Assembly (NCBI RefSeq): GCF_039534125.1
Contig: NZ_BAAAUV010000001.1
Location: 372,001 to 436,000 of the forward strand
Direction of reading: 5' to 3'
DNA length: 64,000 nucleotides
Origin: Actinocorallia longicatena
GTDB lineage: Bacteria > Actinomycetota > Actinomycetes > Streptosporangiales > Streptosporangiaceae
Below the pieces are notes generated by a model. The model had not been told where the DNA came from. It saw only the letters and a program-made list of their open reading frames with translations, and did no database searches. Shown piece after piece: positions 33,715 to 41,320 of this stretch. Position 1 is the stretch's first letter, and each line of letters opens with the position of its first letter. The position numbers were made by a program, and so were the translations under genes.

Positions 33715-35001
33715 ATGTTGGATTCGATGGCCACGGCCGCCGACATGAAGCTGGCGACCCTGTTCGCCGGCATCGCGGTCGTGCTGCTGACCGGCGTGTT
33801 ATTCGGCCGGATCGCGCAGTCGCTCCGCCAGCCGATCGTGATCGGCGAGATCGCGGCGGGCATCGTGCTCGGGCCGAGCCTGCTGGGGCTCCTCCCGGGC
33901 GACCCGAGCGGCCTGTTGTTCCCCGCGGAGGTCCGTCCGCTGCTGTCGGCCGTCTCCCAGGTCGGCCTCGTCCTGTTCATGTTCATGGTCGGCTGGGAGT
34001 TCGAGAAGCGCCTGATCAAGCCGCACGTCGGGATGGCGGCCGGGATCTCGCTGTCCTCGGTGGCGTTAGCCTTCGGCCTCGGCGCTCTCTCGGCCGTGGT
34101 CCTCTACGACGGCCACGACACCGTGAACGGAGAGCACATCTCCTTCACCGCTTTCGCGACCTTCATGGGCGCGGCCATGTCGGTGACGGCCTTCCCCGTT
34201 CTCGCCCGGATCCTGTCGGACCACCGGCTCTCCGACACCCGGGTCGGCACGCTCGCCCTGGCCAGCGCCGCGATCGACGACGTCCTGGCCTGGTGCATGC
34301 TCGCCTACGTCTCCGCGCTGGTCACCTCGGGCGGCGACCCCGGCGACCTTTTCATGATCGCCATCCGCGGCGTGGTCTACGTGGCTCTGATGTTCCTGGT
34401 GGTCAGGCCGCTGCTGGACGCGATCACCTGGCGGTTCGCGGGCAAGGAGCGCTGGCGGGCGCTGCTGGTGGTGCTGTGCGCCGGGGCCCTGCTGTCGGCG
34501 TGGGCGACGACCTGGATCGGCATCCACGCGATCTTCGGGGCGTTCCTGTTCGGTTTCGTCACCCCGCGCGAGCCCGCCCACCTGCTGGTGGAGCACATCC
34601 GCAGGCCACTGGAGCAGATCAGCCTGATCCTGCTGCCGGTCTTCTTCATCGTCACCGGCCTGGGCGTCGACATCGGCGGCCTGACCGGCACCCGGTACCT
34701 CGAGCTGGCCCTGATCCTCGCGGTCGCCTGCTCGGGCAAGCTCCTGGGCTCCGTCATCCCCGCCCGCCTGTCCGGTCTCCCCTGGCGCGAGGCCGGGACC
34801 CTGGGCCTGCTCATGAACACTCGCGGCCTCACCGAGCTGGTCATCCTCAACGCCGCCGTGAGCCTGGGCGTCCTCGACGGCCAGATGTTCACCATGATGG
34901 TCATCATGGCCCTGTTCACCACCGCCCTGGCCGGCCCCCTCCTGCCCCGCGGCCCGGCCCTCGAGGCCCTCCGGTCCCGGCCCGAACCCGCCAAGACCTG
35001 A
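33715..35001 (+). CDS. CPA2-family monovalent cation/proton antiporter with two TTA codons
   Basis: A 428-residue membrane antiporter of the KefB/GerN type (Na_H_Exchanger domain) with about 12 helices. It has the motif QPIVIGEIAAGIVLGPSLLG, FMVGWEFE, a conserved ASAAIDDVLAW (paired aspartates, about 182-183) and NTRGLTELVIL near residue 380. No TrkA-N/RCK domain follows. AAGGAG precedes ATG 33715. Leu29 and Leu118 are encoded by TTA (33799-33801 and 34066-34068), a codon almost absent from such G/C-rich genomes and dependent on the bldA-type tRNA in Streptomyces. This suggests developmental control or recent acquisition. Confidence 0.87.
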   Translation: MLDSMATAADMKLATLFAGIAVVLLTGVLFGRIAQSLRQPIVIGEIAAGIVLGPSLLGLLPGDPSGLLFPAEVRPLLSAVSQVGLVLFMFMVGWEFEKRLIKPHVGMAAGISLSSVALAFGLGALSAVVLYDGHDTVNGEHISFTAFATFMGAAMSVTAFPVLARILSDHRLSDTRVGTLALASAAIDDVLAWCMLAYVSALVTSGGDPGDLFMIAIRGVVYVALMFLVVRPLLDAITWRFAGKERWRALLVVLCAGALLSAWATTWIGIHAIFGAFLFGFVTPREPAHLLVEHIRRPLEQISLILLPVFFIVTGLGVDIGGLTGTRYLELALILAVACSGKLLGSVIPARLSGLPWREAGTLGLLMNTRGLTELVILNAAVSLGVLDGQMFTMMVIMALFTTALAGPLLPRGPALEALRSRPEPAKT

Positions 35002-35032
35002 TCCCGGCGGCCTGATCTCCGCGGCCTGGTCC

Positions 35033-35818
35033 TCAGGATCCGGCCGCCGCGGGAACCCCGGCGAAGGTGCGGGCGGTCGCGGTGACGCACAGGCGGTCGT
35101 CGCGGCCGCTGTCGCGGAGTTCGGCGTGGCCGAGACCGTGCCGCACGTGGGCGGTGGCGGTGGCCGGGCCGATCCGGACGGGCTGGAGGTAGCGCAGGGC
35201 CAGCGAGGACAGGGTACGGCCGGGCTCGAGGGACAGGAACGCCTCCTCCACCGCGAGGGCGATGAGCCCGCCCCCGACGGTGCCGGAGGCGTTGATCCCC
35301 TCCTCGGAGCGCTGCAGGACGGCCACCCCCGGTCCGCGGCGTGCGCATCCGGCGCGTTCGGCGAACGGCACCGCCAGCGGCTCACCCGGCGGCAGCCCCG
35401 CGGCGGCGGACGGGATCGGCGGCATCACGATGGCCGGATCCGGGACGACCATGAACGATCCGGTCGCGGTGCCGATCGGCTCCCCGCTCTCGTCGGCGAA
35501 CTCGATTCCGGCGACGAACACCGACCGCCCGGACTTGACGACCCGGCACACCCCCGTGACCGTCCCGGAACCCGGTGCGGGCCGGTAGAGATGGACGTCC
35601 AGGTCCAGTGTCACCGGCACCCGAGGCGTCATGACCTCGACGGCCAGCCGTCCGGCCAGGTAGTCGGCCCATGAGGCCAGGATCGAGGTCCGCAGCCGCC
35701 CCGTCCCCGGCGCGTGCATCTCCGGGGTGATCCACCCGCTCCCGTGCATCTCCCCGCCGTCCAGCCGGATCCCGAAGCCCAGCTCCAGCAGGATGCTCCG
35801 GCGACGCTCCTCCCCCAC
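35033..35818 (-). CDS. Thioesterase-family (double hot-dog) protein
   Basis: A 261-residue protein resembling the TesB-like/acyl-CoA thioesterase superfamily with two hot-dog repeats. Visible elements are HGSGWITPEMHAPGTGRLRTSILASWADYLAG in the first half (residues 17-48) and GGGLIALAVEEAFL in the second. The frame is open to 36157, but GTG 35818 is chosen because GGGGAGG lies four bases before it and the conserved fold starts soon after. It is divergent from the TauE/SafE gene; the shared upstream region is A/T-rich around 35850-35880, a likely promoter. Confidence 0.7.
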   Translation of the reverse strand: MGEERRRSILLELGFGIRLDGGEMHGSGWITPEMHAPGTGRLRTSILASWADYLAGRLAVEVMTPRVPVTLDLDVHLYRPAPGSGTVTGVCRVVKSGRSVFVAGIEFADESGEPIGTATGSFMVVPDPAIVMPPIPSAAAGLPPGEPLAVPFAERAGCARRGPGVAVLQRSEEGINASGTVGGGLIALAVEEAFLSLEPGRTLSSLALRYLQPVRIGPATATAHVRHGLGHAELRDSGRDDRLCVTATARTFAGVPAAAGS

Positions 35819-35996
35819 GATGCCTCCCCGTCCGGCTCCCGCCGGTGAATACAACGTTCTCAATCGGAAGAATATCCGTACCATTCCGGCCGGGATGAGC
35901 CGGGGCGGGCTCGTCCGGGGACCGGCTGCCCGGCACGGCCGCGGGATGCGGCAGGATCGGCGCGACGGAGTCGGCCCCTCGGACGGATCGAATGGC

Positions 35997-36779
35997 GTGA
36001 GCTGGGAGATGCTGGTCGCGGGCGTCGCGGCGGGGATGGCCGTCGCCGTCGTGACGGCGCCCGTCGGCGTCTCGGGGGCGGTGTTCCTGCTGCCGATCCA
36101 GCTCAGCGTGTTCGCGGTGCCGAGCCCCGCGGTGACGCCGACGAACCTGCTGTTCAACGTGGTCTCGGTGCCCGGCGCGCTGATGCGCTACCGCCGCGCC
36201 GGCCGGCTGGGCGGGCCGCTGACCCGGCTGCTGCTGGCGGGCACGCTTCCGGGGGTGGTGGCGGGGGCCGTGATCCGGGTGGCCGCCGTCCCGGGACCAC
36301 AGGTGTTCCGGCTGCTGGTCGCGGTGCTGCTGCTCCCGCTGGGTCTCTGGCTGTGCGCCCGGACCCTGCGCCCGCCGCGCCACCGCGACGTGAAGCCGCC
36401 CGGCCCCCGGACGATCACCATCCTGGCCGTCGCGGTCGGCGCCGTCGGCGGTGTGTACGGCATCGGCGGCGGGTCGCTCCTGGGCCCCATCCTCGTCGGC
36501 CGCGGCCTGCCGGTCGCCGCCGTCGCCCCCGCCGCGCTGGCCTCGACGTTCCTGACCTCGGTCGCCGGGGCCCTCACCTACTCCCTGATGTCCTTGGCCT
36601 CCGACGGCAGCATCGCCCCCGACTGGGTGCTGGGCCTGGCCTGCGGAGCGGGCGGCCTGGCGGGCGGATACCTGGGCGCCCACCTCCAGCCCCTGCTGCC
36701 CGAGAAGGCCCTGCGCCTGCTGCTCGGCGGCCTGGCCCTCGCCCTCGCCCTCCTCTACCTGGGCCAGGCGCTCCTCTGA
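35997..36779 (+). CDS. TauE/SafE-family sulfite/anion exporter permease
   Basis: A 260-residue membrane protein with eight hydrophobic segments and an internal duplication typical of TauE/SafE (DUF81) proteins. The first repeat has TAPVGVSGAVFLLPIQL and the second has GGVYGIGGGSLLGPILV. The family exports sulfite, sulfoacetate or other small anions. Start: GTG 35997, chosen because the first helix begins shortly after; the Shine-Dalgarno is weak. It converges on the cutinase gene with a terminator between. Confidence 0.84.
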   Translation: MSWEMLVAGVAAGMAVAVVTAPVGVSGAVFLLPIQLSVFAVPSPAVTPTNLLFNVVSVPGALMRYRRAGRLGGPLTRLLLAGTLPGVVAGAVIRVAAVPGPQVFRLLVAVLLLPLGLWLCARTLRPPRHRDVKPPGPRTITILAVAVGAVGGVYGIGGGSLLGPILVGRGLPVAAVAPAALASTFLTSVAGALTYSLMSLASDGSIAPDWVLGLACGAGGLAGGYLGAHLQPLLPEKALRLLLGGLALALALLYLGQALL

Positions 36780-36843
36780 AACGGCCGGCCGGAAACGGAA
36801 GCACCCGCCGGGGCGACAGGAGCAGGCCTGACGGCGCTGCCAA

Positions 36844-36867
36844 GAGGCCTTGAGGCCGCCAGGCCTC
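36844..36867. terminator. Bidirectional hairpin between TauE/SafE and cutinase genes
   Basis: GAGGCCT (36844-36850) and AGGCCTC (36861-36867) form a perfect 7-bp stem with a 10-base loop between two convergent genes. Confidence 0.55.
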
Positions 36868-36882
36868 GGCCCTGGTGGGTGG

Positions 36883-37605
36883 CTAGGAGTTCTGGATCTG
36901 CTGGACGGCGAACTGGGCGCCCTGGTCGTTCATGCCGTTGAAGAAGTAGAACAGGTGGGAGATCGGGTTGCCGGTGCTGCCCTGGCAGACGAAGTCGCTC
37001 TTCTCGCAGTAGTCCTTCATCCGGGAGGCGTAAGCCGCCAGCTCGCCCTTGGTGCGGGGCTTGTCGCCGCTCTTGCCCGGCTCGAACGTCCCGGCGTTGT
37101 AGGGCTCGCCCGCGACGAAGCGCGGGTCGCCGTACAGGACGATCGCAGCGATCCTTCCGGGCACCGTCACGGACACCTCGCCGGCGTTCTTCCCCACGAG
37201 CCGGCCGGCGGGCGGAACCAGGGAGTCGCCGGTCACCTGGGCGCCCTGCGAGTAGCCGATCAGGATGTACCGCTGGTCGGGGCAGGCCGCGGACTCGTCG
37301 TTGAGCAGCTTGATCAAGGCCGTGACCCCGGCCTCGGGACTGGTGTCGAAGTTCGGCGCGGCGGGGTAGACGAGCTCGGTGTACTTGGTCCGGCCGGGCA
37401 GCGCATTGGCGATCTTGTCGCCGATCGGCTTCTGCAGCCAGCTGCCGCTCTGCGGTTCGAACGTGCCGCGCGAGGAGATGACGCTGACCGGCTTGCAGTC
37501 GGCGGCGCTCGCGGGCAAGGCCGGGGCGATGACGCTCACCCCGCTGGTGAGCGTGACGAGCGCGGCCGCATGAGCGGCTGTGCGGATGACGCGGGACTCG
37601 ACCAT
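36883..37605 (-). CDS. Secreted cutinase-family esterase
   Basis: A 240-residue serine esterase of the cutinase family, secreted through an N-terminal signal peptide with predicted cleavage after PASA near residue 34. The mature enzyme has the nucleophile elbow GYSQGAQ (Ser119) and Asp204 and His217 in the order expected for the catalytic triad. Cysteines at 37, 108, 200 and 208 probably form the two conserved disulfides. It would hydrolyse cutin, polyesters or acyl esters outside the cell. ATG 37605 follows AGGAG. A TTGTTA-N6-TAACAA palindrome lies about 100 bases upstream. Confidence 0.88.
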   Translation of the reverse strand: MVESRVIRTAAHAAALVTLTSGVSVIAPALPASAADCKPVSVISSRGTFEPQSGSWLQKPIGDKIANALPGRTKYTELVYPAAPNFDTSPEAGVTALIKLLNDESAACPDQRYILIGYSQGAQVTGDSLVPPAGRLVGKNAGEVSVTVPGRIAAIVLYGDPRFVAGEPYNAGTFEPGKSGDKPRTKGELAAYASRMKDYCEKSDFVCQGSTGNPISHLFYFFNGMNDQGAQFAVQQIQNS

Positions 37606-37702
37606 GGTGCGGACTCCTGACGTTGACGCCGGGCGGGTCGCCCACTCTCGCCCCGGAACGTCGCCGGAGATACGGAGTTCACGAAGACGTCCGCACACCA
37701 CA

Positions 37703-37720
37703 TTGTTATGGGTGTAACAA
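37703..37720. promoter_or_regulatory. Palindrome in the cutinase/CorA divergent promoter region
   Basis: TTGTTA (37703-37708) and TAACAA (37715-37720) make a perfect inverted repeat around six bases in an A/T-rich patch between two divergent genes. It is a good operator candidate for an unlinked regulator. Confidence 0.45.
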
Positions 37721-37803
37721 AGCTGCCCCCACCGCCCGGTGGACCCTGACGTCCGGGGTCGCGGGAAGGTGCCGGGGTTGAGATGGCGGGGGTTGAGCGG
37801 ACA

Positions 37804-38787
37804 ATGGCGAGTGTGATTGTCGACTGCGCGATCTACCGGTCCGGCGTGCGCCAGGACTTCGACGGCGGCCTCAGCGAGACCCTCGCCATCGCCAAGGGCG
37901 AGGACGGAGGCAAGGCGTTCGCCTGGATCGGGCTGCACGAGCCCACCGAGGAGGAGTTCCACGGCCTCCGCGAGGAACTCGGGCTGCATCCGCTCGCGGT
38001 GGAGGACGCCGCCAGCGGCCACCAGCGGCCCAAGCTCGAACGCTACGGCGACATGGTGTTCGTGGTCGCCAAGACCGCCTCCTACGGCGGCGACTCCCAG
38101 GTGACGCTCGGCGAGATCATGCTGTTCGTCGGCACCGACTACGTCATCACCGTCCGGCACGGGAAGGCCAACCCCCTCCGCGACGTGCGGCGGCGGCTGG
38201 AGGCCGATCCCGCCCTCCTGTCCAAGGGGCCCAGCGCCGTCCTGTACGGGGTCTGCGACGAGATCGTCGACGCCTACGACCAGATCACGCACGACATCGA
38301 GGCGGACCTGATCACTCTGGAACGCAAGATCTTCGCCAGGGGCGCCCAGGACGTCACCGAGCAGGTCTACGGCCTGAAGCGCGAGGTCCTGGAGTTCCGG
38401 TCGGCGGAGGACCCGCTCATCCCCGTCGTCCAGGAGATCGCCAAGGGCCGGGTGACGCAGTGCGACGGCACCGAGGAGCTCTTCCGCGACGTCCTGGACC
38501 ACCTGCTGCGCATGGACCGCGCGATCGACGCCCACAACGAACTGCTCACCAACATCCTCACCGCCCACCTCGCCCTGCTGGGCAAGCAGCAGAACGAGGA
38601 CGTCCGCAAGATCTCCGCCTACGCCGCCCTCCTGGCCATCCCCACCCTCATCGCGGGGATCTACGGCATGAACTTCGAGCACATGCCCGAGCTCTCCTGG
38701 ACGGCCGGCTACCCCCTGGCCATCGGCTCCATGGCCGGGGTCTGCGCCCTCGTCCACCGCCGGTTCAAGAAGAGCCACTGGCTCTAG
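37804..38787 (+). CDS. corA: CorA-family magnesium/cobalt channel
   Basis: A 327-residue CorA channel for Mg2+ and Co2+ uptake. A cytoplasmic funnel domain is followed by two C-terminal helices and the selectivity motif YGMN (GMN at about 288-290), with FEHMPEL in the loop. The ATG at 37804 (MASVIVDCAIY) is preferred because the conserved N-terminus begins there; an ATG at 37783 in the same frame would add seven residues. The gene converges on the sigma-factor gene with 14 bases between the stops. Confidence 0.9.
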   Translation: MASVIVDCAIYRSGVRQDFDGGLSETLAIAKGEDGGKAFAWIGLHEPTEEEFHGLREELGLHPLAVEDAASGHQRPKLERYGDMVFVVAKTASYGGDSQVTLGEIMLFVGTDYVITVRHGKANPLRDVRRRLEADPALLSKGPSAVLYGVCDEIVDAYDQITHDIEADLITLERKIFARGAQDVTEQVYGLKREVLEFRSAEDPLIPVVQEIAKGRVTQCDGTEELFRDVLDHLLRMDRAIDAHNELLTNILTAHLALLGKQQNEDVRKISAYAALLAIPTLIAGIYGMNFEHMPELSWTAGYPLAIGSMAGVCALVHRRFKKSHWL

Positions 38788-38801
38788 GGTTCGAAACAGA
38801 C

Positions 38802-39602
38802 CTAGAGCGGGTCCGCCGGTTCGAGTTCGGCGCGGAGCTTCTTCAGGGTCTGGGCGAGCAGCCGGGAGACGTGCATCTGGGAGATGCCCATCTCGGCGGC
38901 GATGTCGCTCTGGGTCTTGTTGCCCCAGAACCGCAGCAGCACGATGGTGCGTTCGCGGGCCGGCAGCGATTCCAGGAGGGGCCGGACCGCTTCGATGTCG
39001 ACGAGATGGGACAGGGCGTGCTGGTGCTCTCCCAGGGTGTCGCCGATGGTGGTGTCGTCGCTCCAGCCGGGGCTGTCGAGGGAGTCGGGGTGGTAGGCGA
39101 CGTCGGCGTTGAGGGCGTCGATGATCTCGTCCTCGCTCACCTCGAGCAGCCGGGCGCTCTCGCTGACGGTCGGCGCCCGGCCCTGGTCCTGGTAGAAGTC
39201 CGCGGTCGTCCTGCGCAGGGCGAGCCGCAGTTCCTGGACCCGCCGGGTGACGTGCATCGCCCAGGTCGTGTCCCGGAAGTGCCGCTTGATCTCCCCGCTG
39301 ATGGTGATGCTCGCGTACGGATGGAAGTGGTCGCCGAGCAGCGGGTCGAACCCGTTGACGGCCTTGACCAGGCCGACCATGCCGGCCTGGACCACGTCCT
39401 CGGGCACGGGCCTGTTGCCCGCGTACCGCCGCGCGATGGCCCGGACGTAGGGCTGGTACAGCTCCGCCATCCGGGTGCGGATGTCCTCGCGTTCCGAGGC
39501 CGCCTTCGTCCCGGGTTCGTCGGCGAGCGCGGCGAGCCGCCTGAGCAGCTCCTCGGGCTCTCCGCTGGAGAAGGGCAGGTCGGCCCGCTCGTTCGAGCTC
39601 AT
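38802..39602 (-). CDS. SigB/F/G-type (group 3) RNA polymerase sigma factor
   Basis: A 266-residue alternative sigma factor with region 2 (PEDVVQAGMVGLVKAVNGFDP and SITISGEIKRHFRDTTW), region 3 and region 4 (LPARERTIVLLRFWGNKTQSDIAAEMGISQMHVSRLL). The RHFRDTTWAMHVTRRVQEL stretch marks the stress/sporulation SigF-SigB branch. In this group activity is normally controlled by an anti-sigma/anti-anti-sigma switch, but no such gene adjoins. It begins 34 bases after a glycosyltransferase stop on the same strand, so the two are probably cotranscribed. Confidence 0.9.
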   Translation of the reverse strand: MSSNERADLPFSSGEPEELLRRLAALADEPGTKAASEREDIRTRMAELYQPYVRAIARRYAGNRPVPEDVVQAGMVGLVKAVNGFDPLLGDHFHPYASITISGEIKRHFRDTTWAMHVTRRVQELRLALRRTTADFYQDQGRAPTVSESARLLEVSEDEIIDALNADVAYHPDSLDSPGWSDDTTIGDTLGEHQHALSHLVDIEAVRPLLESLPARERTIVLLRFWGNKTQSDIAAEMGISQMHVSRLLAQTLKKLRAELEPADPL

Positions 39603-39636
39603 CTTTCCTCCGTGCTGGGGGTCGGACGGGCGCGGG

Positions 39637-40791
39637 CTAGGCGATCTTGTCGTAGAGGGAGGCGGTCTCGCGGGCGATCCGGTCCCAGCTGTGCCGCGAG
39701 GCCACCCGGTCGGCGGCGGCGATGCCGAGGGCCTCGCGGCGGACGGGGTTGGCGAGCAGGTCGCGGACGCGGCGGGCGAGGGCGCCCGGCTGGAGGTCCG
39801 GCACGAGCACGCCGGTGATGCCGTCCACGACGGTGTCCCGGTGGGCGCCGGAGTCGTGGGCGATGACGGGGACGCCGCAGGCCATGGCCTGGAGGGCGAT
39901 GGTGCCGTAGGGGTCGTGGTGCAGGGCCAGGACGAGGTCGGCCGAGCGGATGAGCCGGGGGGCCTGCTTGCGGGCGAGTTCGCCGAGCATGATGACGCGG
40001 TCGTCGACGCCGAGGTCCTTGGCGAGCGTGCGGAGCTCGGTGGCGTCGGGGTCGGTCTCCAGGTCGGCGGCGTGCGGTCCGCCCGCGATGACGAGCTCGG
40101 TGCCGGGCAGCCGGGTCAGCGCTCGCACGGCCAGGTGGGCGCGGGAGTCCGGTCCGGTCAGCACGAGCAGGCGGTGACGCTCGCCGCGCGGGGCGACGGG
40201 GCCCCGCTCGGTGAACTCCTCGGTGTCGACCCCGGTGGGCAGGACGGCGATGCGGGTGCGGGGCACTCCGAGCCGGACCAGGTCCTCGCGGTCGTCGCCG
40301 CACGGGACGGTCGAGGCGGCCGCGGACCGGCCGAGCGCGCGCTCGAGGCGGGCCTTCGCGGCGGGATCCACGCGTGCGGCGTGGGGGGCGGGCGGCCCGT
40401 AGGTCTGGAGCAGCGGAAGACGCCGGCCCGCCGCGAGCTGCTCGGGAGAGGCGGAGATCTCGTCGGCGCCGAGGCTGCGGGAGGCGGTCATGGCGGCGAG
40501 ACCCGAGGTCCAGCCGTGCGCGTGGACGACGTCGGGGCCGGTCTTGGCCCACCGCCTGGCCAGCGCCTCACCGAAGGCGCCCAGATGCGGGAGCAGGTCG
40601 GCGCCGTCGAGGGGGCGTTCGGGGCCGGCCGGGATCGGGTCGACCACCACGTTCGCCGCCAGCGTGGTACGGCGCTTGCCCGGCTTCTCGCTCCGGGTGT
40701 GAATGGTCACGTGATGCCCCTGCTCGCCCAGCTCACGGGCCAGCGGGGTCACCTGGTCGATACCGTCGACGGCGATCATCGAGATCTTCAT
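39637..40791 (-). CDS. Family 4 glycosyltransferase
   Basis: A 384-residue GT-B enzyme. The N-terminal half has HGWTSGLAAMTAS, and the C-terminal donor half has VLPTGVDTEEFTERG, VIAGGP and the EX7E-region DPYGTIALQAMACGVPVIA. The first Glu of that motif is replaced by Asp (HHDPYGT). Sugar and acceptor are unknown; the sequence recalls the MshA/glycogen-synthase-like GT4 branch. It is upstream of the sigma-factor gene and probably forms an operon with it, so it may act in stress-related glycan or storage metabolism. Confidence 0.82.
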   Translation of the reverse strand: MKISMIAVDGIDQVTPLARELGEQGHHVTIHTRSEKPGKRRTTLAANVVVDPIPAGPERPLDGADLLPHLGAFGEALARRWAKTGPDVVHAHGWTSGLAAMTASRSLGADEISASPEQLAAGRRLPLLQTYGPPAPHAARVDPAAKARLERALGRSAAASTVPCGDDREDLVRLGVPRTRIAVLPTGVDTEEFTERGPVAPRGERHRLLVLTGPDSRAHLAVRALTRLPGTELVIAGGPHAADLETDPDATELRTLAKDLGVDDRVIMLGELARKQAPRLIRSADLVLALHHDPYGTIALQAMACGVPVIAHDSGAHRDTVVDGITGVLVPDLQPGALARRVRDLLANPVRREALGIAAADRVASRHSWDRIARETASLYDKIA

Positions 40792-41320
40792 GAGAGGCTC
40801 CCAGCTGGAGGCGCAGGAGCAGTCCCGGAAAGACGAAAGAGTGCCGTCAGGACGCGCTCACGCGCCTCCGGATTGATACTTCGGCAGATCAGAAAACCTG
40901 CCACCGGAGGGCGTGCCTGCGTCTTAGGCACTCGCTGATGAGTATGCCACGTTCTCGCGGCCGGTGGAACCGCATTCGCCGGATCATCGGTGGATCACCG
41001 CGCCTGTTAGGCTGCGGAACATGCCCGTCGCCGCCCGTCTCGCCCCTGGTTGCCGCCCTCGCGGCTGCCGGGCGCCCGCACGGCGCGTGCACGGCCGAAG
41101 GGTCCGGTACGCGATCGGCTCCGATCCCGGCCAGGTCAACGGCATGCGATGGCCCCGCGCGCCGCGCATGACGCAGGGCGCCTGAGCACACCTTCCGCCG
41201 CCCGTCCGCCGCCTTCGTCGCGGCGAGACGGCCGGGCCCTGCCCCTCTGCGTGGAGACGCGATCGGTGTTCACCATCGAGCCGACGGCCGGGACGCGTGT
41301 CCCGGCGGAGGAGTTTCCGC
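40792..41320 (+). promoter_or_regulatory. 529-base trpBA leader and divergent promoter region
   Basis: The space between the glycosyltransferase start and trpB contains an inverted repeat GTGCCT-N7-AGGCAC (40913-40931) nearer the glycosyltransferase. A -10-like TAGGCT follows at 41008-41013. Seven bases on is ATG 41021, opening a 54-codon reading frame that ends at 41185 with a Trp codon at position 44. A GCCGC-CCTC-GCGGC stem lies at 41052-41065, and a stable hairpin sits against the trpB Shine-Dalgarno (41287-41306). Attenuator-like control is possible. There is no T-box consensus. Confidence 0.45.
41287..41306 (+). promoter_or_regulatory. Hairpin abutting the trpB ribosome-binding site
   Basis: GCCGGGAC (41287-41294) pairs perfectly with GTCCCGGC (41299-41306) around a 4-base loop and ends one base before GGAGGAG (41307-41313), the Shine-Dalgarno of trpB. 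It could modulate ribosome access. Confidence 0.5.

Noticed and set aside
38788..38801. GGTTCGAAAC near the CorA stop, resembling a tRNA T-loop
   Set aside because: The flanking bases are the ends of two coding sequences and no cloverleaf can be folded.
40889..41191. A 100-codon minus-strand open frame in the trpBA leader
   Set aside because: Arg/Pro/Ala-rich with no homology signal; better explained as noncoding leader DNA.
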